From NCBI GenBank assembly GCA_963728965.1, contig CAVSMH010000015.1:1-37581 (forward strand): a stretch of DNA of 37,581 nucleotides, given 5' to 3'. Below are positions 26,448 through 33,006 of this stretch, piece by piece. The notes below the pieces were generated by a model. The model did not search any database. It was not told the origin of the DNA and saw only the letters and a program-made list of their open reading frames with translations. Position numbers and translations under genes: made by a program. Within the stretch, counting starts at the first letter, position 1, and each line of letters begins with the position of its first letter. The stretch comes from DASQZT01 sp963728965 (GTDB taxonomy: Bacteria > Acidobacteriota > Terriglobia > Bryobacterales > Bryobacteraceae).

Positions 26448-26475
26448 CCCAGGCGCGGGCTTGGCGTTTCCTGGG
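26448..26475 (-). promoter_or_regulatory. Leader hairpin before the DUF4142 gene
   Basis: CCCAGG and CCTGGG arms (26448-26453 and 26470-26475) enclose 16 nt and lie just upstream of the AAGGAG ribosome binding site on the minus strand. A modest 6-bp stem that could affect translation or mRNA life. Confidence 0.25.
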
Positions 26476-26558
26476 AGGCTTCGCAGACGATGCAGCATCC
26501 GGTATACCCTTGTTGGAGATTGCCCAGTTGCCGTAGCTCACTGTATGGAAACTCACGT

Positions 26559-26564
26559 TATAAT
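26559..26564 (+). promoter_or_regulatory. Consensus -10 box before the FxLYD-like gene
   Basis: A perfect TATAAT lies 36 nt before the ATG at 26601. No recognisable -35 occurs 16-18 bp upstream, so activator help would be expected if this promoter is real. Confidence 0.35.
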
Positions 26565-26600
26565 GGCCTAAAAGATCTTTTTATAGGGGGAAGCATCTAG

Positions 26601-27215
26601 ATGGGACGAAGCATCCGTGAGCTGGTCGAATCCATTGTGTTCGCGGGGTTGAAGCCCGGGGCGCCCAGCACGGAGTCGAAGCACATGCGCTGGCTGGGTC
26701 CGCTGCGGAAGCCGGTGGAGGGGTTTCTCTCCGGCGGGCCGGCACCCTCCGATCCGCTCTACCTGAGTAAACGTACTCCCCGACAAAAGATCCTGTTTGC
26801 CCTGAAAGTGGCTGCACCGTTGGTGGTGCTGGGCGGAATGGCACTGTTTGCCTTCCGCAGCAGCGTCGTCCGCCGGAACGAGCCGAAGCTCGATCTGAGT
26901 CCGGCGGAAGTGGCCGCGAAGTTCATGCCGGACGTGGACAGAATCAAGATCGTCACAAACCACGATGTGGAGATTTCGTCCGTAGGCGTGGACCCTCGCG
27001 GTCCCGCGCTGACCGGGAGCGTGAAGAACAACACCGCCCGGACTCTACGCTCGGTAGAAGTGATTTTCGACGTGACGGACGCCAACGGCTCCAAGCTGGG
27101 TGGGGTGAAGGCAGATTTCGAGAGTTTGGCGCCGCATTCGCAATCGGACTTCCGCGTGCCCATTCAGCCGACGAACGCGGCCATCGCCGTGGTGCGGGAC
27201 ATCCAGATTCACTAA
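26601..27215 (+). CDS. Membrane-anchored protein with FxLYD-like domain
   Basis: A 204-residue protein with a cytoplasmic N-terminal part (1-62), one transmembrane helix (about 67-86) and an extracytoplasmic domain (about 108-204). The latter contains VDPRGPALTGSVKNNTARTL, VEVIFDVTDANGSKLG and LAPHSQSDFRVPI, the pattern of FxLYD-type beta-sandwich domains. The function is unknown. AGGGGGAAG (from 26585) before the ATG serves as ribosome binding site, and a perfect TATAAT lies upstream. It is divergent from the DUF4142 gene. Confidence 0.8.
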   Translation: MGRSIRELVESIVFAGLKPGAPSTESKHMRWLGPLRKPVEGFLSGGPAPSDPLYLSKRTPRQKILFALKVAAPLVVLGGMALFAFRSSVVRRNEPKLDLSPAEVAAKFMPDVDRIKIVTNHDVEISSVGVDPRGPALTGSVKNNTARTLRSVEVIFDVTDANGSKLGGVKADFESLAPHSQSDFRVPIQPTNAAIAVVRDIQIH

Positions 27216-27259
27216 GTCCATCGTCGCCAGCCACAGCCTCGGTGTGGTAAAGGGAGGCA

Positions 27260-27676
27260 TCAGAAATGCGGCGCATCAAACAGCGACTGGGGTTGGAGTG
27301 AGACCACAACCCATTTCTTGCCTCGCTTCTCCATCTTGCAGGTGAGATGCTCGTGGCGCCGGATGGAAGGGCTGATGCTGTTCTTCTGTTTCAACAGCAT
27401 CAGCCAGTCGGTCGTCACCGTGCGGATCTGGCTGTCGCCTTCGTTTTCGACCGCATCGATGGCGGTTTGGATATCGGCGGCGCCCACCAGGGCCGTGACG
27501 TTGGCGCGCAGGCGCGGAAATCCGGGCAGGGCGGGGTCGATCGCGGAGAGGAACTCGGCCGCATCGCTGGCGGTGAGCGCGGCGGCCATGGTCGCGATCA
27601 CTTCCCAGGCCTCGTCCGCGATATCGGCGCGGAGTCCCGGGGACAGGGCGAGCAGCAGGAACGCGCGCCGGGTCAT
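27260..27676 (-). CDS. Small exported protein of unknown function
   Basis: A 138-residue protein. The start is set at ATG 27676, one base after the argJ stop, because it gives a signal peptide (MTRRAFLLLALSPGLRA) and sits in an operon-like arrangement; the frame is open further upstream only as a shadow of argJ. The mature part starts with a helix (DEAWEVIATMAAALTASDAAEFL) and ends with strand-like segments (KWVVVSLQPQ), which suggests an NTF2-like cone fold, unproven. It is the last gene of the aroC-def-fmt-argJ run. Confidence 0.72.
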   Translation of the reverse strand: MTRRAFLLLALSPGLRADIADEAWEVIATMAAALTASDAAEFLSAIDPALPGFPRLRANVTALVGAADIQTAIDAVENEGDSQIRTVTTDWLMLLKQKNSISPSIRRHEHLTCKMEKRGKKWVVVSLQPQSLFDAPHF

Positions 27677-27677
27677 G

Positions 27678-28856
27678 TCAGGTCCGGTAGCTGGCGTTGA
27701 TGCGGATGTAGTCTTCGGTGAGATCGCAGGTCCAGAAGCGCGCCGCGCCTTTGCCTTTGCCCTGGAGGGCGAAGCGGATCTCGCATGCGGGCGCCGCGAG
27801 CTTCTGTTTGAGATCGGGCTCGGAAAACGGCGCTGCGATGCCGTTGCGGCATACCAGGACGTTCTGCATATGGATGGTGGTGCGGCGGGGTTCGAAGGGG
27901 ACGCCCGCGTTGCCGGCGGCGGAGAGGATGCGGCCCCAGTTCGGGTCGGAGCCGGCGATGGCGGTCTTGACGAGGGGTGAATTGGCGATGGCGCGGGCGA
28001 GGCGGGCGGCGGCATCGTTCGACGGCGCGCCGGAGATCTGGATGGTGACGAGCTTGCGGGCGCCTTCGCCATCGCGGGCAATGGCCCGGGCGAGGGATTC
28101 CATCACGCCGGCAATGGCCTCCTCGACACGCGCGAACTCGGCACGATCGGGCCGCACGCCGGAGGCGCCGTTGGCGAGGAGCAGAACGGTGTCGTTGGTG
28201 GAAGTGTCGCCATCAACGGAGATGCGATGATAGCTGCGCTCGACGGAGCGTTTGAGCATGGCGCGCAGGGCGGGGACGGGTATATCGGCATCGCAGAGGA
28301 CGAAGGCGAGGGTTGTGGCCATGCGCGGCTGGATCATGCCCGAGCCCTTGGTCATGCCGGCGATGCGAATGGAGCCGCGGCGGATCTTGACTTGGGCGGA
28401 GGCGGTCTTGGGGACGAGATCGGTGGTGAGGATGGCGTTGGCAACGTCGGCGAAGCGCTCGCCGCTGAGGCCCTGGATGAGGCGCGGGAGGGCGTCGACA
28501 ATTTTGGAACGGTCGAGCTCCACGCCGATGACTCCGGTGGAGGCGGGAAGGACTTGGGCGACGGGGAGACGCAGGAGGCGGGCAGCGGCCTTGCAGGTGG
28601 CGAGCGCGACGGCATCGCCGGTGCGGGTGGCGCAGTTGGCGTTGCCGGCGTTGACGATCACGGCGCCCACGGCGCCTTTCGAGAGCTTGAGGTGGCGGCG
28701 GCCGAGGCGCACGGGGGCGGCCTGGACGCGGTTTTCGGTGAAGACGGCGGCGGCATTGGCGGGGAGGCCGCTGACGATCAGAGCGAGGTCGTCCTTCTCG
28801 ACCTGACGGATGCCGGCGTAGGTGGCCGAATAGGCGTAACCGAGTGGAAGATTCAA
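27678..28856 (-). CDS. argJ: Glutamate N-acetyltransferase / amino-acid acetyltransferase
   Basis: Transfers acetyl groups from N-acetylornithine to glutamate in cyclic arginine synthesis; bifunctional members also use acetyl-CoA. The 392-residue precursor has the oxyanion STGVIG (106-111) and the self-cleavage motif KGSGMIQPRMATTL, with Thr181 as the likely nucleophile that splits the protein into two chains. Conserved DGDTSTND follows. The start codon is TTG at 28856, overlapping the fmt stop as TTGA; the protein otherwise has no Met until far downstream, and homologues begin at about this length. Translational coupling to fmt is therefore likely. Confidence 0.95.
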   Translation of the reverse strand: MNLPLGYAYSATYAGIRQVEKDDLALIVSGLPANAAAVFTENRVQAAPVRLGRRHLKLSKGAVGAVIVNAGNANCATRTGDAVALATCKAAARLLRLPVAQVLPASTGVIGVELDRSKIVDALPRLIQGLSGERFADVANAILTTDLVPKTASAQVKIRRGSIRIAGMTKGSGMIQPRMATTLAFVLCDADIPVPALRAMLKRSVERSYHRISVDGDTSTNDTVLLLANGASGVRPDRAEFARVEEAIAGVMESLARAIARDGEGARKLVTIQISGAPSNDAAARLARAIANSPLVKTAIAGSDPNWGRILSAAGNAGVPFEPRRTTIHMQNVLVCRNGIAAPFSEPDLKQKLAAPACEIRFALQGKGKGAARFWTCDLTEDYIRINASYRT

Positions 28857-29788
28857 GCGGGTGGCTCTCCTAAAATCTCATTGTCAGTTAAACGCTGTCC
28901 GTTGGCGAAATCGAGGCCGGAGACGCGTTTGCGGCCTTCCATCTGGACTTCGAGCAACTCCAGCGCCCCGCCGCCGCAGCCGATGGTCGGAGGCCGGAGG
29001 CGAACCAGGCGGCCGGGTTCACCGGCAAGGACGGGATCGGCGAGGCGGGTGCGCCACAGGTGGAGCGTGCCGCCGCGGAAGCCGGAGTAGGCGCCCGGCC
29101 ACGGCTGCAGCCCGCGCACCCGGTTGTGCACGGCTTGGGCCGGGAGCGTCCAATCGATCAGCCCATCCTCTTTCTTCAGCAGGGGCGCGTAGGTGGCCTT
29201 GGAGGAGTCCTGCTTTTCGGGCATGATGGTTCCGGCCTGGAGCGCTGCCAGCGTTGCAACGAGCAGCTCGGCGCCCATCACCGCCAGGCGGGCACCCAGC
29301 TCGATGGCGGTTTCGTCGGCGCCGATGGCGGTTTCCCGTTTGAGCAGCAGGTCGCCGGTATCGAGCCCGGCGTCGATGCGCATGGTGGTGACGCCAGTGC
29401 GGGTTTCGCCGTTGAGAATGGCCCACTGGATCGGCCCGGCGCCGCGATACCTGGGGAGCAGCGAGGCATGGACATTGATGATGCCGAGCGGGGCGAGATC
29501 GATCACGTTCTGGGGGATGATCTGGCCGTAGCCGACAATCACCATGGCCTCGGCACCGAGCGAGCGGAGATGCTCGACGGCATCGGAACGGCGGATCCGC
29601 TCCGGCTGGTACACGGGGAGACCGAGGCGCAGCGCCGCCTCCTTCACCGGCGGTGGCGCGGGCTGCTGACCGCGGCCGCGCGGACGGTCAGGCTGGGTGA
29701 CGGCCGCCAACACCCGGTGGCCGGCCTGAACTAGATGTTCCAGGGTAGGGACCGCGAAGACCGGCGTGCCGAGAAAGATGAGGCGCAT
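28853..29788 (-). CDS. fmt: Methionyl-tRNA formyltransferase
   Basis: Formylates Met-tRNAi with 10-formyl-tetrahydrofolate for translation initiation. The 311-residue protein has an N-terminal formyltransferase domain (MRLIFLGTPVFAVPTLEHL, VTQPDRPRGRG) with the catalytic NVHASLLPRYRGAGP segment (Asn and His) and the Asp in GLDTGDLL, then a C-terminal OB-like domain (about 205-300). One position reads RGAGP where RGAAP is more usual. It follows def by 10 bp and overlaps argJ by 4 bp. Confidence 0.97.
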   Translation of the reverse strand: MRLIFLGTPVFAVPTLEHLVQAGHRVLAAVTQPDRPRGRGQQPAPPPVKEAALRLGLPVYQPERIRRSDAVEHLRSLGAEAMVIVGYGQIIPQNVIDLAPLGIINVHASLLPRYRGAGPIQWAILNGETRTGVTTMRIDAGLDTGDLLLKRETAIGADETAIELGARLAVMGAELLVATLAALQAGTIMPEKQDSSKATYAPLLKKEDGLIDWTLPAQAVHNRVRGLQPWPGAYSGFRGGTLHLWRTRLADPVLAGEPGRLVRLRPPTIGCGGGALELLEVQMEGRKRVSGLDFANGQRLTDNEILGEPPA

Positions 29789-29798
29789 GGCCGACGGC

Positions 29799-30314
29799 TC
29801 AGGGCCAATCCCCGGCGCGCTGCATTTTCTTGATCTTGCGCTTCATCAGGTCGCGCTTGAGGGCGCTGATGTGCGCGATGTACAGCTTGCCGAAGAGGTG
29901 GTCGGTCTCATGGAGAAACGCGCGGGCCAGGAGATCCTCTCCCGTCATTTCGAACCCCTCGCCTTTGATGTTCTGGGCGTGAACGGTGACGCGCTTGCCG
30001 CGGCGCACCTGCTCGCGAAAGCCGGGGATGCTGAGGCAGCCCTCCTCGCCCTGCTGTTTGCCCTCCACCTTGACGATTCTGGGATTGATGAGCACCAGCT
30101 TGTCCTGAGGGTTCTCGCCATTGGAGACGTCGATCACGGCGATCTTCCTGGACACGCCGATCTGCGGCGCGGCCAACCCCACACCTTTAGCGGCATACAT
30201 CGATTCGAACATGTCGTCAAGGAACTGGCGCAGTTCCGCAGTATCGAACTCGCGAACCGTTTCGGCTTCCCGTTCCAGCACGGGATCGCCGAACTTCACA
30301 ATGGGATAGACCAT
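29799..30314 (-). CDS. def: Peptide deformylase
   Basis: Removes the N-formyl group from nascent proteins, using a metal ion. The 171-residue protein has all three motifs: GVGLAAPQIG at 44-53, EGCLSIPG at 91-98 (metal ligand Cys93), and HETDH at 135-139 (two His ligands and catalytic Glu136). The residue before the last motif is Leu where Gln is common. Lies 4 bp after aroC and 10 bp before fmt, the classic def-fmt pairing. Confidence 0.97.
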   Translation of the reverse strand: MVYPIVKFGDPVLEREAETVREFDTAELRQFLDDMFESMYAAKGVGLAAPQIGVSRKIAVIDVSNGENPQDKLVLINPRIVKVEGKQQGEEGCLSIPGFREQVRRGKRVTVHAQNIKGEGFEMTGEDLLARAFLHETDHLFGKLYIAHISALKRDLMKRKIKKMQRAGDWP

Positions 30315-30318
30315 ATTT

Positions 30319-31491
30319 CTAAAAAAGTCTCATCTGCTCCAAATAGCCCTGGTAGTTGCGGGTGGTTTCGGCCAGCGAGTCGCCGCCGAACTTCTCCAGA
30401 AAAGCCTGGGCCAGCACGATCGCCACCATGGCTTCGGCAATCACGCCGGCTGCGGGGACGACGCAGACATCGGAGCGTTCGTAGGCGGCGAGGGCGGGCT
30501 CGCGAGTGGCGAGATCGACCGATTCCAGCGGCCGGCGCAGGGTGGAAATCGGTTTGAGGAAGCCGCGCGCCAAAATGTCCTGGCCATTGGTAATCCCGCC
30601 TTCGAGGCCGCCGGCGCGATTGGCGCCGCGGGTGAATCGCCGGCGCTCGCGCTCATAGTGGATGGTGTCCTGCACGCGGGATCCGAAGCTGGCCGCGCCC
30701 TCGGTGGCATAGCCGATTTCGACCCCCTTGACGGCCTGCATGGAGACGATGGCCTGGGCGAGGCGGCCGTCGAGGCGGGAATCCCAGGTGACGTGGGAGC
30801 CGAGGCCGGCCGGCACCCCGCGAGCCACGACCTCGAAGAGGCCGCCCACGGTGTCACCGGTGCGATAGGCATCGTCCACCACGGCTTTCATGCGGATTTC
30901 GGTTTCGGGATCGGCGCAGCCCAGAAGCACCTCGGCGCGTTCGCTGAGGGCGACCAGTTCGGACCACTCCACAGCTCGTTCGAGGCGCACCGGGCCGACG
31001 GCAATCACATGGCTGAGCACGCGGATGTCGAAGCGGCCGAGGAAGGCCTTGGCGAACGCGCCCACGGCCACGCGCGCGGCGGTCTCGCGGGCACTGGCGC
31101 GTTCCAAAATGTACCGCGCGTCGTGAAAATTGTACTTGATCATGCCGGCAAGATCGGCGTGTCCCGGACGAGGGCGGGTGACCGGACGGCGCTTGTCCTC
31201 ACCTCCAGCGACGTCCTCCACGGGAAGGGCTTCGGTCCAGTTGGACCAGTCGCGGTTACGGATGACGATGGCGACAGGCGAGCCGATGGTGTGGGAATGG
31301 CGCACACCGGCGACGATTTCGGCGCAATCCGTTTCGATCTTCATCCGGCCGCCGCGTCCATAACCCTGCTGCCGCCGCCATAACTCGCGATTGACGGTTT
31401 CCAGGGAAACAGGCACGCCAGCGGGCAGTCCCGTCAGAGTGGCAACGAGGCATTCGCCGTGCGACTCTCCGGCAGTCTCAAATCGCAACAT
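30319..31491 (-). CDS. aroC: Chorismate synthase
   Basis: Makes chorismate from EPSP with reduced FMN, the last step of the shikimate pathway. The 390-residue protein has the N-terminal signature GESHG at 8-12, the QGYGRGGRMKIE segment, the RPGHADLAGMIKYNF segment and the ASARETAARVA motif. Length is normal. It is the first gene of the minus-strand run aroC-def-fmt-argJ. The region upstream holds no clear sigma-70 promoter that I can defend. Confidence 0.97.
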   Translation of the reverse strand: MLRFETAGESHGECLVATLTGLPAGVPVSLETVNRELWRRQQGYGRGGRMKIETDCAEIVAGVRHSHTIGSPVAIVIRNRDWSNWTEALPVEDVAGGEDKRRPVTRPRPGHADLAGMIKYNFHDARYILERASARETAARVAVGAFAKAFLGRFDIRVLSHVIAVGPVRLERAVEWSELVALSERAEVLLGCADPETEIRMKAVVDDAYRTGDTVGGLFEVVARGVPAGLGSHVTWDSRLDGRLAQAIVSMQAVKGVEIGYATEGAASFGSRVQDTIHYERERRRFTRGANRAGGLEGGITNGQDILARGFLKPISTLRRPLESVDLATREPALAAYERSDVCVVPAAGVIAEAMVAIVLAQAFLEKFGGDSLAETTRNYQGYLEQMRLF

Positions 31492-31571
31492 TGAACAAGA
31501 AGAACAAGAGTTTTATGGTAGCAAAGTCGAACAATTGGCTGTTTCACAACGTATGAAAGGTTGAGAAGGCA

Positions 31572-31598
31572 GGCGCGCGAGCGCGCGCCGCCGGAGGT
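31572..31598 (+). promoter_or_regulatory. GC hairpin followed by a strong ribosome binding site
   Basis: GGCGCGCG (31572-31579) and CGCGCGCC (31582-31589) form a perfect, very stable stem just 3 nt before GGAGGT (31593-31598), the ribosome binding site for the GTG at 31605. Such a stem would modulate ribosome access. Confidence 0.4.
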
Positions 31599-31604
31599 CA
31601 ACGC

Positions 31605-31799
31605 GTGCTGAAATTTCTCTTGTTCTGCATACTGCTCATTCTGTGCTGGCCGCTGGCACTGGCCGCGCTGGTGTTATATCCCTTGGTGTGGCTGCTGCTG
31701 CTGCCGTTCCGCATCGTCGGCATCGCGGTAGGAGGTGTACTGGAGCTGGTCTGGGCGATCGTCACCCTGCCGGCGCGGTTGCTACGGGGACTGGCCTGA
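31605..31799 (+). CDS. 64-residue hydrophobic membrane protein
   Basis: A GTG start with GGAGGT 6 nt upstream makes a 64-residue protein that is almost all hydrophobic: one long or two close transmembrane helices (about 3-28 and 30-56) and a short basic tail (RLLRGLA). I do not recognise the family. Expression is supported by the near-perfect ribosome binding site. It converges tail-to-tail with another tiny membrane protein 40 bp away. Confidence 0.72.
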   Translation: MLKFLLFCILLILCWPLALAALVLYPLVWLLLLPFRIVGIAVGGVLELVWAIVTLPARLLRGLA

Positions 31800-31839
31800 A
31801 ACGGTGGCGGCGGTCGCATCGGGCCCCCGCCGCCTGACG

Positions 31840-31989
31840 TTAAACTGCCCGCCGGCCTGTGATGAGCTGGATCAACAGCACGGCGACCGCAATCACCAGC
31901 AGGATGTGGATAAACCCGCCCAACGTGTAGGAGGTCACCAAACCCAACAGCCACAGCACCAGCAGAATGACGAAAATGGTCCAAAGCAT
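31840..31989 (-). CDS. 49-residue lmo0937-family (DUF5670-like) membrane protein
   Basis: Translation of this short minus-strand frame gives MLWTIFVILLVLWLLGLVTS, then YTLGGFIHILLVIAVAVLLI and QLITGRRAV. This is the typical pattern of the lmo0937/DUF5670 family: two transmembrane helices joined by a glycine-containing turn (YTLGGFIH) and a short basic tail. AGAGGAG lies about 6 nt before the ATG. The family is widespread in bacteria and has no established function. The family name is from memory. Confidence 0.85.
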   Translation of the reverse strand: MLWTIFVILLVLWLLGLVTSYTLGGFIHILLVIAVAVLLIQLITGRRAV

Positions 31990-32079
31990 TTCGTTCTCCT
32001 CTCGCTGCGCGCCGCCGATTCAAAACGGTTCGACGGGGCGGCCCGCATGCCGCATGGATATGCAGTTGGGGGGCCAGGG

Positions 32080-32093
32080 CGCCGCCGGCGGCG
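32080..32093. repeat. Perfect 14-bp GC palindrome
   Basis: CGCCGCCGGCGGCG is fully self-complementary. It lies between the starts of the lmo0937-like gene and the end of the PilZ gene on the minus strand. It may be a transcript-end hairpin for PilZ; there is no T-run. Confidence 0.3.
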
Positions 32094-32158
32094 GATGCCA
32101 CTGTGACTTTGGGCACGCGGTCCGGGGCGTGAAGAGAGCCGCGGGTGCGACGGATGGG

Positions 32159-32569
32159 CTAACCGGGCAGGCGCAACTCGACCGGCTGCGGGTTGCCGGG
32201 CTGTTGGAAGGTTCGTGACCCCTGGGTGCGGAACTCGTACCGCTCGATGGTCACGGCGGCGCCGCGGTCGGTGCTCCGAACGACGCACCCGTACACCATG
32301 AGTTTCATGGGGCAGGAGTCGTTCAACAGCACGGGCCAGTTCATGGAGAGTTCCACGGGCATACCGGGGGTGAGGATGTTCTCGGTGGAGAACCAGATCC
32401 CGCCGCTGGAGATGTTCTGGGTGCGGCCGCTGCCTGTTTCGGCGATGCGCTGGCCATAGAGCATCTTATAGCGGACGTCCTGCGAAATATCGAACCGGCG
32501 CTTGGTTCGACGGTCGCGATCGCCGTTTCTGGGCATTTTGGGCTCGGGAATTCCGGTTGTAAAGGTCAC
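32159..32569 (-). CDS. PilZ-domain protein (cyclic-di-GMP binding)
   Basis: A single PilZ domain. The cyclic-di-GMP-binding residues are intact: the RxxxR motif in RRTKR near the N-terminus and NxSxxG in NISSGG. Such proteins relay cyclic-di-GMP levels to motility, polysaccharide or pilus machinery. The start is uncertain. GTG 32569 has AAGGTGG 6 nt upstream (136 residues); ATG 32536 gives a 125-residue form with no clear ribosome binding site; a TTG at 32620 is also in frame. The domain is complete in every case. Confidence 0.87.
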   Translation of the reverse strand: MTFTTGIPEPKMPRNGDRDRRTKRRFDISQDVRYKMLYGQRIAETGSGRTQNISSGGIWFSTENILTPGMPVELSMNWPVLLNDSCPMKLMVYGCVVRSTDRGAAVTIERYEFRTQGSRTFQQPGNPQPVELRLPG

Positions 32570-32732
32570 TCGGCACCACCTTCTTTCCCGAAAATGGCAC
32601 AGGCGTTCGGGTGCACTCAATATGTCTTTGGTTATTCGGAAACGTTAACCGCGCCGGGAACAGGTCAACTCCTTTGATTTCAATAAAGGCTGCGGGGGTG
32701 GCGGGGCTGGCCCAAGGTACGGAACGGTCACT

Positions 32733-32793
32733 GAAAAAAAGTTTAAAAAACTTCTTCCAAATACTGGACAACAAGGTCTGAAACTGTTAATCT
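32733..32793 (+). promoter_or_regulatory. Promoter with A-tract element for the candidate small RNA
   Basis: TGGACA (32765-32770, 5 of 6) is followed by a 17-bp spacer and TAATCT (32788-32793, 3 of 6). A run of A-rich DNA (32733-32750) lies just upstream, where an UP element would sit. The predicted start point is about 32800. Confidence 0.4.
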
Positions 32794-32799
32794 GAATTC

Positions 32800-32894
32800 A
32801 ACACAGACAGCATCCCTGGCGGTGAGTCCCCTCCCACCGCCAACCCCTCTGAGTGCAGGCCCCGAGATACCCAGCTCGGGGCCTTTAATTTTTT
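32800..32894 (+). ncRNA. Candidate small RNA with intrinsic terminator
   Basis: A predicted transcript of about 95 nt. It has a first hairpin, TGGCGGTG (32817-32824) with CACCGCCA (32835-32842), whose 10-nt loop is AGTCCCCTCC; a C-rich single-stranded linker; and a terminator hairpin with a T-run. No open reading frame explains it. The CCCTCC loop is complementary to Shine-Dalgarno sequences such as GGAGGG, a known design in trans-acting RNAs of other bacteria. It could instead be a leader or attenuator of the protease gene at 33007. I recognise no known RNA family. Confidence 0.4.
32858..32894 (+). terminator. Rho-independent terminator
   Basis: A perfect 9-bp stem, GGCCCCGAG (32858-32866) and CTCGGGGCC (32875-32883), an 8-nt loop, then TTTAATTTTTT. 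It is the clearest intrinsic terminator in the window, and no plus-strand protein gene ends nearby. Confidence 0.8.
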
Positions 32895-33006
32895 AATCCC
32901 GAGAAACAGCCCTGTGGCAAAACCCTGCAGTTGTCCCGCCGGCGGAGCTCAGCCGGCATTCCCCCTCACTTTCAAGACAGCCGCATTTTGACCGATATGT
33001 TCCAAC

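Larger units (their letters stand above)
32570..33006. other. 437-bp gene-free region
   Basis: No protein gene is supported here. On the minus strand TTAACG (32643-32648), an 18-bp spacer and CATATT (32619-32624) are a weak promoter candidate for the PilZ gene; a TTGACC lies at 32663-32668. On the plus strand lie an A-rich tract, a promoter, two hairpins and an intrinsic terminator (listed separately). From about 32897 to 33006 I see nothing. Confidence 0.5.

Noticed and set aside
32733..32755. AAGTTT-AAA-AAACTT inverted repeat as a minus-strand terminator
   Set aside because: The stem is only A-T pairs and no minus-strand gene ends there; it fits better as an A-tract promoter element.
32466..32774. 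102-codon minus-strand frame upstream of and overlapping the PilZ gene
   Set aside because: Overlaps the PilZ coding region in another frame, and its composition changes abruptly along its length.
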